From contig KV918777.1 of assembly GCA_002049455.2 (NCBI GenBank), positions 248,001 to 312,000 on the forward strand: a DNA stretch of 64,000 nucleotides, given 5' to 3'. A model generated the notes under the pieces. The model was not told where the DNA came from and did no database searches. It saw nothing but the letters and a program-made list of their open reading frames with translations. Source of the DNA: Porphyra umbilicalis. Lineage: Eukaryota > Rhodophyta > Bangiophyceae > Bangiales > Bangiaceae. The position numbers were made by a program, and so were the translations under genes. Numbering within the stretch: position 1 is the stretch's first letter; each line of letters starts with the position of its first letter. Of the stretch, positions 46,381 through 58,110 are shown in pieces.

Positions 46381-48560
46381 TAGCGTCAGTTGGCGTCGAC
46401 CCCGCAGTGGTCGATGCGATGCACGACGAGGGATCCGACGAGTACGCGGAAGAGGTCCCCGACGGCGCTCTCGGGCGGGGGAAGGATTGGGCCTGTCATC
46501 GACAGTGTTGGATACGTTTCGACAATGGTCATGGGTCACCGAGCAGCGGGAGCAGGAGATGAATGCATGAAGGCTGGCTGCATGGTTGGGGCAGCGTCCC
46601 ACTCTTGGTCCACAAAACTGAACTGAAAAAGGCTGGCTCATCAACAAGAATCGTCATTGTTTTTGCTGTGGCCTAATAGGTTGAAGTACGCCACATGTAC
46701 ATCATTTTGGTATGGCATCAGGAAAACCTCTCGCTACTGGATCCAATTGACACAAGGTCCTATTGGCCTGTACATGTGACAGCGAAAGAGAACTCCCGCC
46801 CATCACATGGAGCTCCTTCATTTTTCTATCGCACCGCCGACAGGCGGACTCTAGCGGTGTCAATCAGCCATCAAAGCTTTAGACACCGACCCAAGTGACA
46901 CGAGCCGGTACTTTGAGAAAGTTGACCTCGCCACCACATGACCATGTTCTCACGCATCTCTGAAGCCCCAGTGCGCCAAACACATGTGATAGAGCGATAA
47001 CACTCCCGCAGTGTATGACAAAATCGCCCTCTGGGTGCATCAACAGTCACGACAACAGTCCTTGGAGTCTTGAAGATAAGAAAAGCAAACGAGACGCCCC
47101 GCAGAACAGAGTCCCGTCGCAGTTGTGACAGTGTACTTCCTGTTGACGCTACAGGGCGACGTTCTCGGTAGAAATCAAGAGGAACCCGTGCCAGTGCGTT
47201 TCCACCCTGGTTTGCGCTCACTGAAACAGTGGATTGTCTGCACACTGCCGTTCTATGGCAGGTGGAGTGCAGCACAGTACGGTGAACTCGTACACCTTTG
47301 TTTGTTCGTCGTTGGCAGCCTGAAATACCTTGATGATTTACATTCCGTATTCTTTGCAAACTTGCAGTACAATGATTTCCAGCTACATGATAGCCCGGCC
47401 TGATATCGTTTCAGAGGAGAGGTGCGTTTCCAGGTCGTGAAGGGGGTAAGCATGAAAATCGGCAAGGGCGCTGCTAAATCACCGATCTTTGAACGGGAAC
47501 TCACTGTACCAGGCACTCACGAAGAAAAGGATCCCGGTCGGCTCGATCCTTCCTTGACATAATGCCAGTCAGCAACAGGAACTGCCTGCGCCTGGAAGTG
47601 CTCTCAGAGCTTTAACTGGATGGCAACTTTGGTGTTCACCCATGCGATGAAAATCAAAGGTGACTTCCCAAGAACAGGTTGTATCAACTGCACGACATCG
47701 AACAAACTGCCCTCGAGACCACTGCCACATCTCGTCCACACGTCCTACTGGGTCCCCGCAAAAACTACCTCCGGCCCTACACAGCATTCACGGTCGTACT
47801 CGACCTACTGGAGCCCTGGGAAGATGACCTCCCGGACAACGTAGCACTCGGGGTCTTGCCCGGCCAACCCGCGTGGGCGCACCCGCGAGAAGACGACGGC
47901 AACATCCGGGACAGCAGCCGTGGCAAAGGCGGCTCGTGTCGCGGCCGCCTCTGTCACGGCAATGTCAGCAGGCGTGGAGACGTCAGTCCCCACCAGCGTC
48001 GGCGTGAGGGAGGCTATCTTGGCGTCATCGCCACCGTAGACGGGGGTGACAGTAGGGGCATGGCAGGGACGGAAGTTGAAATAGCCGCTCTGGACGTAGC
48101 CGCAGCGGTGGCAAACGAAGCTGCAAGACGACATCGTCCGTGAGGGCGAGTTGAGTGGTGGAGAGCTTTGTTGTGTGGAGGACACCCGTGCACGCGGCAG
48201 TGTGGGTCGCCGGTAGGGTGGGAGTGTTGATCGGCTGCTGCTGTGGAAAGCTCGTCTGTTTGGCCGCCGTGGCGACGCGCTTTCCTTTTGTAGCCTCTAT
48301 GCTCTGAAAGAGAGCTGGACAGGAGTGCCCCCGCAGGCCAGCATGTTGGCTGTTTTTCCAGGCGCCTTCCAGTGGCTACGGGAGAGCGCGACAGGCCTGC
48401 TCGCCCACGGCAGCACGCTCGCTGTGCCCCCCCTGCAGCCTTGGGCTTGCTTGTCTACGACCGTGCGCTCCGGGTAGAGATCAGTCGTGCTAAAAAATCA
48501 CGAAGCTTGCGCCGTCCACGTCGCTTTTGCACAAAACGCTACCTTGGGACAAACATGACA
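46381..48560. other. no gene recognised
   Basis: Moderate-GC DNA with short open frames only. No domain, RNA gene or tandem repeat was identified. Confidence 0.4.
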
Positions 48561-49260
48561 GTTGACAGACTCATCAACTTTAACACTTTTGCTGGACATT
48601 CTTGGCCAGATCTCTGCTCACTTTTTGTCTCTCCTCCCGCGATACTTGACTCAACAGCGAGGTCGTCGGCAGAGAGCGCGGGATGTCCCCATCCAAGAAA
48701 CTGCCATGAGGCAGCCGCAAAAGCGCGCTCGAGACGCCCAGGTGTCGCCTTGTACGAAAAATTGCTTGGAGGAGAGGTTAGGTCTCACGACATGATCAGC
48801 TCAAATATTCTTCCCGGTCGCTTATCGCCCGATCTGCTCATTTTTACTCCCTCTTCCCCAGACAAATGACTCAGCGCCTAAGTTGTCCATGATGCAGACA
48901 CGAAAGCTCCGTCGTCTGCGTGTATGCTGTGCAGCGCCTAGCGCATGTGGGTGTAGTACGTGGCTCGGTCGTTGCATTAAACGAGCAAGAGAGGCACGCG
49001 AGGGACGCCCAGGTAGAGCCTCATACAAGCTGCTCCCTCGAAAACAGAGATGAGGAGTGCCCAGTAGAGCATCTCAAATATTCTGTCCGGTCAATCTTCG
49101 CCGGATCCATGCTCATTTTTGTCTCAGCTCCCGATACCATTGACCCAGCAGCCACGTTGTTGCCGGAGAGTGCGGTATTGCTGGATCCAAGAAACCCCCG
49201 AGAGGCACAACCATCCTTCTCTGCGTGCGTGCTGTGCAGGTCCCGCCCATGCGCGACCAG
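48560..49260. repeat. 220-275-bp tandem repeat, three diverged units
   Basis: The word gctca(c/t)ttttt(g/a), followed by a ctc...gata or accattgac(t/c)ca(a/g)c segment, begins at 48616, 48836 and 49111. Downstream words (gagagcg(c/g)gg, atccaagaaac) recur in copies 1 and 3, and gacgcccaggt recurs at 48737 and 49006. Units are too diverged and of unequal length to be coding. Confidence 0.65.
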
Positions 49261-49485
49261 TACGTGATGCGGCTGTTGCACTCGATACCGCGGGGAGGTC
49301 GCTGTGCGGCCCCGCCAGGAGGGTGAGCGTCTTGAGGGCGCGTGGGTGATGGGGGGTGCGGCACGCGGACGGAAGCGCGGGCTACATCCTCCAGCACATA
49401 TGAGGTCACCTGTGGTGGGATGCTGGCCATCTTCCCGCATCTGCGCACCCCTCCATGTACAACTCTGTACCTTTTTCGCGGTACG

Positions 49486-50484
49486 ATGAGGATTAAACGC
49501 CCCCCCTCGTCTACCACGGAGCGGCGGAGAGCCGCCGTCGTCGCCGCGGCTACCGCTGCGAACCCTGTCATCTCGGACGCCGCCGCCCGGGCCGCCGCCA
49601 ATCTGGTCGCCAATGCGGCCACACGTGGCGCGATTGGGCTGGGTCTGGAGCCCGACGCACCAGCCCAGGCCCTAGCCACTGCGGGCGATGCGGCTCACGA
49701 CCCCTTGTCCTCGGAAGGGAATGCGGACGAGAAGACACTCGCCCTGGAGGCGGCCGAGGAAGAGAGGTTGGCCGCTGAAGATGATCAAGAAGCCGCCGAC
49801 GACGCTGCTGCCAAGGCTGCCGAAGCCGCGGCGGCGGCGGGGGACGCCGCTGTCGCCGCGGCCAATGCCGAGGAGGCGGCCGACGCCGCTGCCGCCAGAG
49901 CGGAGAGCACCGCCAAAGCTGCTAGAGAAGCTGCATCTGCTGCCGCGGACGCCCAGGCAACCGCAGAAGCGGCAGCTGATGCCTCGACCAAGGCGTCTGC
50001 TGACGTGGTGGTCCATGCGGCGGCTCGCGTGAAGGCCCGCGCCGCGCGCCTTGCGTCTCTACAAGTTGCGGCTAAGGCGCTGCCCGATGCCGTGGAGGAA
50101 GACGGGGACATCCAAGCTGCCGGGAACGGTGACTCTGCAGCGCTAGTCCCCATGAACAGCAACTTCGTACAAGTCAACGTCGTTGGTCTGGATGTGCTGC
50201 CGGCAGCGGAGCATCCTTTCCGTGCCGGCTGTGTGATGCCGACTACTGCGGGCGCCGCGGGGGTGCTGTGTGGCGATATTACAACGACGCCGCCGGCCGA
50301 CGACGGCCCCATGCAAGATGCGGCACGGAGAGCTCTTCGTCTCTTGGCCACCAACGGCATTTCGCTCGGTCTTCAGGACGCGCCCGACGAAGCTAGAGTG
50401 GTCACGGAAGAGACGGCGGTAATTGAGCAGCAGGCTAAGCGGGCTCGGCGCGATGGGCCCAGCTCCCCGGACGGGGCAAATTGA
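49486..50484 (+). CDS. alanine-rich coiled-coil protein, possibly an accessory ORF of a mobile element
   Basis: I chose ATG 49486 (MRIKRPPSSTTERRRAAV); the frame is open upstream to 49342 but that leader lacks the composition of the rest. The protein has 332 residues. Residues about 10-60 are an Ala-rich helix. Residues 90-200 are almost continuous Ala/Glu/Asp/Lys helix with heptad-like spacing (AAEEERLAAEDDQEAADDAAAKAAEAAAA). The C-terminal third is mixed and ends with a basic KRARRDG segment resembling a nuclear localisation signal. No enzymatic motif. It lies 0.7 kb upstream of the large transposase in the same orientation, so it may be a second gene of the same element, though a host gene cannot be excluded. 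Confidence 0.55.
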   Translation: MRIKRPPSSTTERRRAAVVAAATAANPVISDAAARAAANLVANAATRGAIGLGLEPDAPAQALATAGDAAHDPLSSEGNADEKTLALEAAEEERLAAEDDQEAADDAAAKAAEAAAAAGDAAVAAANAEEAADAAAARAESTAKAAREAASAAADAQATAEAAADASTKASADVVVHAAARVKARAARLASLQVAAKALPDAVEEDGDIQAAGNGDSAALVPMNSNFVQVNVVGLDVLPAAEHPFRAGCVMPTTAGAAGVLCGDITTTPPADDGPMQDAARRALRLLATNGISLGLQDAPDEARVVTEETAVIEQQAKRARRDGPSSPDGAN

Positions 50485-51180
50485 AAGATGCGCTCCATTC
50501 CCTCAAGCGTTGGTTGGGGCAATGTACTGGTCATCAACAGTTCAACCCTTGTACGGGAGTTACATGTGCCTCAAAATACTTGTCGTTGTATGAAATTGAG
50601 TGGGTCAACTATACAACGGTCTCCAGCCTCCTTGTGAATATTTAGATGTGGGGAATGTCACCGGCCTCTGTTTTGTGTTTTCGGGATGGTCTCCCATCGC
50701 ATGCAGACTAGCTCAGGAGAGACCGAGAGCAAACGCGGCCAACGGATGTGGGCCTTTGCACGAGGCCCCCAAGTCCAATCACGCAGTGTCAGCTGACGCT
50801 GCAACTTGCTGTGAGCTGCCGCGCACCTCCACGGTGCCACCCGTGTCGACTTGAACTGACAACTGCGCGGCGATCCGTTGGCGCGCGGCCGGACGCTCAT
50901 CCTCCCTCCCCTCCCCCATCGTCGGCACCCAGACAGCCGGCGCCTGAACGGAGGGCCCTCCCCGCGGTCGGCGCAGCGCTCAAGTCGGGCGTCTTGTTGC
51001 AGCAGCTGGCGACGACGGACGCAGATGCGAGCGCCTGCTGCAGCCCTGTGATTTCCACTCCCCCCATTTGGTTGCCCCTCTCTCCTAGTCGCCAGTCGCT
51101 GGTCAGCGCCACCCAAACATGCGGAGCCGCTGCGGGAGGCTGCTTGAGCACCACCACCGGTGCCTTGCGTTGGGTGCGGC
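50485..51180. other. spacer between alanine-rich gene and transposase
   Basis: No gene recognised. The 3' half is GC-rich and probably holds the promoter or leader of the downstream transposase; no TATA-like element was noted. Confidence 0.4.
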
Positions 51181-54100
51181 ATGGCCGCCAGCCGCAACGG
51201 CGACTCCGATGGCACCTCAGCTGACTACTACGACAGCACTTCCGCCAGAGACGAGAGCAGCGCGCAAACGAACGGCAGTTGGACTAGTTGTAGCAATGAT
51301 GTCGACATGGATGCACACGGAGGAAGTACGGGAGGCAGCGGCAGCGCAGGTGATGGCGACAACATGTGCAGCGGCAGTGGCATGGACAACAACGGCGAGG
51401 ACGGCGCCGTCAAGTGGGGCAATAATGGAGCTGACGCCCGTACCTCAACAGGTGCCGGCACGGACGTGATGCGCATGGGACGGTCCGGCGCAACCTTTGG
51501 CATTGGCGGCGCCGCAGGTGGCCGGCAGCCGGGGCCAGCAGACCGCTCGTCAGCTGATGATCCGGCTGCAGGCAACAAGTCCGCTCAAGGTGCACCGTCG
51601 ACAGGAGATGAATCCTTCGCCCCTGAAGGGAGGGGAGTCCGGTCGCCTGCACGCTGCTGTGCTGTTGCCTGTGGTGCTGCCGGCTCGGGCACTGGTGGCG
51701 CGGGTGCTCATCGCGATGGATCGGGGTTCGCCCGCGTCCCTCAGCCACATGTGCATAGCATTGCCTGTGGTGCAGGGGCCCGGCGCCGACAACGGGAGGC
51801 GCCGCGCACGACGGAGGGAAAGTTCACCTCTCCGCATTCTTCTTCGCGTACGCTGCCTCATGTCTTGTTCCCCCTTGTCGAGGAGTGGGCGCCGCCCGAC
51901 TGTACGAGCGGCGAGGAGAACGATGGTACGAACAACGAAGACGGATCGGCTGTCAAGTGGAAGCGCTGGCTGATCCGGTCGCCTGTGACGCGCGCGCGTG
52001 GTGGGCTCGCGACGTTTTCGAAAGTGTCCATTTTCCGAGCGCCCCCGGCCATGCCAAGCTGGGAGGTGTACGTCCGCGCTGTGGCGTGGAGCCATCGGCG
52101 GCTTGGGTTCGACCAGAAGACGGCTGCCTATGACTCCATCAAGATCCTGTACGCGTCAATGCTTGCAGGCAGCTGCGAGCCTTTATCCAATAGCGCGGAG
52201 CCGTGGTCCTCATGGCGCGGTGTGCACGTCGGCGCCCGGATGACTCGTTCTGTCGTCAAGGGCGTTATGGAGAAGGCAACCCGGGCGTCCAAGAAGTGCG
52301 GGGGACGTCTGTTGCGTGGCGCGGTACTGTTCCACAAGAACCTTCCCATCGATTCGGACCCCTGGCACCAGAAGTGCAGCAAGGCGTCGGCGCACAAACA
52401 CCGCCGGTCTGGGGCGAGGTGCTACTCTGGCAAGGCTGCCGTAATTGGGCGAGGCCGTGCCGGCAGCATGCTCAAAGTCCTCACGAGCAGGCAGCTGGCC
52501 GATGCCCGCAGGATGGCCGAGCTGGACGTCGACTCGCCGCCTGTTGGGCGGAAGGGAGAGTCGACGGGTCGCCGACGCCGTGTCACCGTGGCCTATGGCT
52601 TGTCAGCACCGCGCAGCTGGCCGCGGAAGGAGCAGCTCTCGGCCTGTGGAAAGGCTCTTCTGGAGGACGACGCCCATGCGCGCCATTCCTTTGTCACTGA
52701 GGCGGCTGATGGTTCACTTGACGTTTGGGATTACATCCCCTACTCTGCTACCACGGGCCCACGAAGGTACACTAACGGCGCAGGGGTGACGAAGCAGCTG
52801 CGGACGCCGTGGGGAGCGTCGAATGGCATGCCCGCGTGGAAGGGGGATATCCCGAAGGACAACTCCTTCGCGGTCTTTGACGAAGATGCGGGTGCGGCAT
52901 CGAGTCCCACGGACGACGACGGCGACTCGGGCGGTGAGGCGGACTGGGAGGATTCGGACGACGAGGTGCACAGAGAGGAGTCACATGGGAGGGCGCGAGT
53001 GGCTCTGGACGAACTCATGTGCGGCGCCTCGTCGTTGCTTGTGAACGAGGATGGGTCTGACGAGATTTTGGTGCGTGCCGTTATGCTCGACGCCGCCTTC
53101 TCTCTTCAACGCGCTCTCGACATCGGAGTGAAAGCCAACCTGCCTGAACAGGAGGCTCGCGACGCGCCGCGAGCGGTTTTGACCCTCGGGGCCGACGGAG
53201 GGCCCATGCGCGGGCAGTCCGTTGTCGCTGTAACTGTCGCGCTCTCCACTCCCGTGCTGGCAGCAGGCCGGACCAACCTCCTTCCATTGGCGTATGTGTT
53301 TGGCGGGGAGAAATCCGTGCCTGCCACCATCTATCGATTTATTGGCTCCGTCGTGCGCGCACTGATGAGCACTAACTTGACGGTCGATGTCGAGCCGGAC
53401 TTAGATGGCGTCGACGACACAGTCAACCTGTCCATCGAGCTGACCATGGATGACGTGCTCCACGTTGCGGGTATGTTCTTTACCAAGGCTTCTGCGAATA
53501 TGTCAGCTGCTCCAGAGGGGCTCCCGTGTTGGTGGAGGGTGATGGGGGTACTGCAGTTGGAAAGCTTCAGTGTGCACGTGGTACGAGTGTCTCATTCCTA
53601 ACCCTAGAGCGCTACCCTGGTGGTTATTTCTTGTGTTGTCGTGTGCAGCCGACTTTGCAATGATCCACCTGCTGTCGGGATGCACCGGGTCAAGCGATGG
53701 GGGTCGGTGTGTATGGGGCGAGGACTGCCTCGTGCACGACTTTTTACGTCCGAGTCGCCACGTCGGAAGACGCAAAGACAGGACTTTGGCGGTGATCGAG
53801 CGGCAGTGGGAGACGGCCGTTTGGGCACTCGCCAACTTTTGCTTCTCGGAGGCCAAGGGTATCATCTGTGACGGCGCTATGTTCCTACTTTGCCCGTCGT
53901 GCGGACATCACGTGCCGATGGCCACCCGCATGGAAGGTACCGACTACTTGCCGGGCTGCCTGGACACGACGTGTCCCTCTTTCGACGAGAAGATTCCTAT
54001 CACGCCTTCCATTGCACCCTCGACGTTGACAAAAGCCTTCTCCAAGTTTCGGAGACTAGCGGGTGGTGTTCGGGGGTACCCGTTCCTGCGCGGCGTCAAA

Positions 54101-55615
54101 GTCAATTTTCAAGCTCCGGGCTTGCACTGCATCGGAAACATGGCCAAGAAGGTCGTCAACCTGATCCTGGAAAACTCCCATGAGACCGTGAAGGACGTCG
54201 CTCGCATCAACATCGAAGGGCTCGTCCAGCGCAGCGGTCTGGGCAGCCTCTACCTGAGACACTGGCTCCTCACGGTTGGTGCGGCTGTCGCCTGTCGCGA
54301 GCTGCTCGGGGCAGACGACAAGTGCTTTCGTCTTCTCCTTCAGCTCGTACAGATTCTGAACGCCAGCTGGCGCTCGGCGTTCACCGAGCAAGATGCGGAC
54401 GACCGCGAGGGGGCGGCGGCTGTGCTGGAGCTCGCTGCCAGCTTGCTGGCGCCGTTCTACGCGGTTCTAAAGCCACTCGATGTGCGCACGAAGAGCAGCG
54501 GTGTTCAGACGCTGTACCTCCACGCTGCGGTTGCGCACGTGCGGCGTCAAGCTGGAGATGCCCGCAGCGCGGTGGCCTACGTGGCGGATGACAACGTCGA
54601 AGGCCACATGAGAGGCGCCTCCCGCTATCTCCACGCGCGGGCCAACAACGCCCCTCGGGCACAGATTTTCACGGACCTGGCTGTGATGATGGATGTCTGC
54701 CTTCAAGCTCCCCCAGGCGCACGGCATGACGCTACCAGCCTGCTCTACACGACGCGGATTGAATACTGCCCCTGCATCTCCAAGATTGGCCCCGACCAGG
54801 TGGTCGACTACGAAGCGGCCCTAAACATTGCCCGCAACAACTCAATCTTCACCGTCACCGAGTACGCCGGTGGCGCCTTCGACATTGAGCTCCCGTTAGC
54901 GCGGTTGGTAGAGACAAATGCGGAACCAAGGCGCACCAAGAATGGGGACCTCCGAGGCGGGAAGAACGAGGTGCTACGCGGGGGGTTGAGCCACGAGCAA
55001 GGCTTCGTGTGCCTCTGCGTTTGTGGCAACCGGACTGGGGAGGGTGCGAGTGCCGTCGCCGATCAAGCCAAGAAGGCGGCATGGCGGCGCATGCACACCA
55101 TGAAGAATGAGGAAGCCAGCCTGCGAGCGGACGTCCGGGCCGCTGAGCAGGACGCTCGCGTACAGCCGAGGTCGCGCAAGGGCAAGGGACCCAAGCTCAC
55201 GGCACCCCAAATGGCCCGCAAGCGCAAGATCCAGCGGCTGCTTTGGGAGTCAAAGCTGAACCGCCATCTGCCGCCCCGGTCCGTTGCCATGGCAGTATTT
55301 CGGGGGTGGATAGGTGCCAGCGCGGAGTCCGCTGGCGCTGCGTCTGCATCTACGAGTACGGCTATCCGTGGAGCGTCGGCGTTGTCAGGGGCCGAAGCGG
55401 GAACTACATCGGCATCGGCTGGTGGCTCGGGCAAGAATAGCGCGATGGCGCGCAGCCAGAGGCTGGTGCTCGAGCTGTTTCGGACGCGGATGCACACCCC
55501 GGCCTTCTCTTTATGGATGGTGCAGTCCAAGGTTAGTGCAGATGATGTCCGTGATGCGACCGACACGCTCATTACTCGCTTTCAGGAGTGCTTGGGGAGT
55601 GTTCCTGCTGTTTGA
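51181..55615 (+). CDS. large DDE-type transposase of an unassigned family, in two overlapping frames
   Basis: ATG 51181 (gcggcATGGcc) opens about 800 codons ending at 53601. A second frame, one base on, stays open to 55615. Read together they give the pattern D...D...CxxC...E. GADGGPMRGQ carries the first Asp (53194) and is followed by NLLPLAYVFGG. IELTMDDVLHVAGMFF carries the second Asp (about 53450). ICDGAMFLLCPSCGHHVP and CLDTTCP form a Cys module. LYLHAAVAHVRR and VADDNVEGHMRGASRY carry the Glu (54599). The order matches a broad group of eukaryotic transposases I know only by pattern. The N-terminal 250 residues are Gly/Asp/Ser-rich, and the C-terminus has a basic RKGKGPKL segment. The join could be a 79-bp intron (53570-53648) or a frameshift. 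No TIRs found. Confidence 0.6.
53570..53648 (+). other. candidate 79-bp intron joining the two transposase frames
   Basis: GT at 53570 and a pyrimidine-rich tract ending gtgtgcAG at 53648, with a ctaac-like branch site near 53598. Removing it joins frame 1 to frame 2 in phase 1. The donor (GTGTGC) is weak, so a plain frameshift mutation in this interval is a real alternative. Confidence 0.4.
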
Positions 55616-57078
55616 CTTGTTTTGTGCGTGCTTGGTATGGTTTGGGACTGTTTGACTTGATTCGTGTCTGGCAGGGTGATCGTGGATGTGTGTGTATTGT
55701 GCATTCCCGAAGTAGTATCTACGGGGTTTTTCACACACTCGTGCTCACGCTTTCCAGCACTGTACACTGTGCCCTTGCGCACAACGGTCGCGCGCACCGT
55801 CGCCGCCGCGTTGGGCGTGCTTGTACAAGACAACGACGGGATCCTCCCTCGACCTGGTGCCCATTGACGCCCGAGACGCAGGCGCGCTGCTCGAAGAGCG
55901 CCAGCACCGCTGCACGGGCACACCGCGGCGGAGGGTGACTTGTCGGCACCGGACGCGCTGCCGTCGAGTACAGAGGAGGGGTCTCCGACGCCATTCCCAG
56001 TGGCGGCGGGCGGCGGTGGGCAGCGGGTGGCGCTCGTCAGGGATTGCTGTCGCCCCTGGTGCACGCGCCGGTCTTGCCAGCGAAGCGCCGGACGTCGCCG
56101 CCCGTCGGGGGCGCGGAATTTGCCGCGGAGGGGCGGTGTGCGCCTGCCGTGGAGCCGCGCGTCTGGGGGCCGCTGTGCCGGGATAGGTAGGTGCGGCGGC
56201 GACGCCAGGGGCCGCGAGTCTGGCGGTGGCGTTGCCGGGTTGAGTTGGTGGGGAGGCGACGTGAGGGGCCGCCAATCGCAGTTCGCGCCGCTCCGGTTCT
56301 GGCGTCTCTCGCCGTCGCCGGTGGCGGCGACGCCCGTGGGCATGTACGGCGTCGGCGCAGTTGACACGGCCGCCAGTCGATGGGAGGAAGCGGGCAGGGG
56401 GGGGGGGAGGGGCGACGGGGACGAGGGCAGGGGGAGGGGGGAGGAGCAACTGAGATGAGGGCAGGGGGAGGGGGGAAGAGGATGAGAGCAGGAAAAGAGG
56501 GGTGAGGAGGACACGGAACTGTCGACGCAACGGGTGCGAGGCGCTCGTACAGTCCCACGCTACCCACGAGCTGCAAACGTGCAGAAAGTGCCCGGGTCGC
56601 TCGCAAACGTGCCTGAAACAAGCAAAACGTGCCTCGAGTCCATGACAATCATGCACGAGGTGCGCCAGAAACGTGCTGTCCCTGTTCAACGTGCCGAAAA
56701 TGTGGAACGTCTGGCACTTCTAACAGATTTGTCCTGGCGAGATCTGCTTGTTTTCCTGCGCATCATGTCGGAATCTGTCCACCAGACCTGCCTCAAGTGC
56801 GGCACATGCGCGGCATTTTTGACGCATGTTCTGCACTACCAGTCGGATACTCGTGTGAAGGGTGTCTAGGAGAAGGCAAAACTTTTGGCTGCCGGATCTC
56901 CTGCTCGTACTCTTTTATGCGCCAGGCGCTTCAACCTCTCCTCTGTACCTCTCTCGTGTGGCGGTGCCTTGAGTTCCTGCAGACACGGTCAACCGGCCAG
57001 GAATGACCTTTCGAGCCCGATTGCAGATCTTCCAAGGGTCATTTGTGCCGCGATCTGGTCAGAATTTCTACCAGCCAT
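55616..57078. other. no gene recognised; short-word repeats near 56.6 kb
   Basis: Just after the transposase stop gtttgacttg is repeated at about 55611 and 55650. From 55.75 to 56.45 kb the DNA is GC-rich without domain-bearing frames. At 56.57-56.88 kb aaacgtgcc-type words recur irregularly. Confidence 0.4.
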
Positions 57079-57711
57079 GGAACCTGGTTTAAGACCCACT
57101 GTGCGGGCGGCGTGGGCGGCTCCGCCGCGACCGGCGGCGGCGGCGGCGGGTGCCGGTGCCGCTGCGCGCCCCGCCCACCCCTCCCGAGGCACCTGGCGGG
57201 CGGCCGTGGGGGCGCGGCCGCCGTCGCCGCCGCCGTTGCGCCGGCGCTCGCAATGGCGGTGGCGGCGGCGACGCCGCCGACGGGCGGCGGGCCCCGCGTG
57301 GCGGCGGCGCAACGGGTGGCGGCGGTGGCGGCGGCGGCGGCGGCGGCGACGGCCATTGACGGCGCGACGCGGTGCCGCGCGACCGCGCGACCGCGCGCGG
57401 TCGGCGCGGCGCGACCGCCGCGTTGCCGCCGCCCCGCCGTTGCCGTGTGTCGGAGGGGTCGGGCGGCGGCGTGCGGCGCCGCCGCGCCGCTTTCACCGCC
57501 CGTGCCGCCGGTGCGTGCCGTCGTCTCCCCGCTTGGACGAGAAACCACGACGCGTCGCGGCGGTGCCGCGGCGGCGACCAGTGGCGGTTGCGTGGCGGCA
57601 GTTCCCCCGCACACCCGCGCGCCCGCGACCGAGGGGGTGCCCCTCGGTACGGTGGGGTGTGGGGGGGGGGGCGGGGGCACGCCTAGTTAAGACCCAGTGT
57701 TCCTGCTCTTC
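57079..57711 (+). repeat. GC-rich element with imperfect terminal inverted repeats
   Basis: The left edge is 57079-57106 (ggaacctggtttaagaccca...). The right edge, read inward on the other strand from 57711, is ggaacactgggtcttaact. The two edges share ggaac(a)ctgg and ttaa, suggesting short imperfect TIRs, and both contain ttaagaccca in direct orientation. The left 23 bp are the exact reverse complement of the terminus at 35098-35120. The interior is CCG/CGG low complexity and non-coding. Confidence 0.65.
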
Positions 57712-58110
57712 TGGGTTTTCAAGAGAACTGTGGCCCTGGATTGGCTCCTCCCTCAAATACGACTGCTCATTGGTCACCAGGGGGAGTGTCAGATTCCACA
57801 TCCAAAGTTCCTTGCAGATTACAACGTGGACAAGGTCATCCGCTCTCATTGGCCCCGAGGGGACGTTACTGGTGTTCTTGTTTCAAGCTCCTTTCACGAC
57901 AATTGACATGCACCTAAGTGGCATCAGACCTGCTCCAACAGGCACGGACGAGATGCACACCACACAAGGACACAACTCCAACTGTGGTAATGCTCTCCAA
58001 GCGCTCTGTGGCTCGTTTTCTTGCGCTGTGCACCCTTGTGCACGCACCTTCGACTCCTGAGCACGCTCTTTGACCAGCAAACAGGTAGCCGAGGGAGCAA
58101 CATCTACAGG
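57712..58110. other. no gene recognised
   Basis: Ordinary-composition DNA between two repeat elements. Open frames are short and lack domains. Confidence 0.4.
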
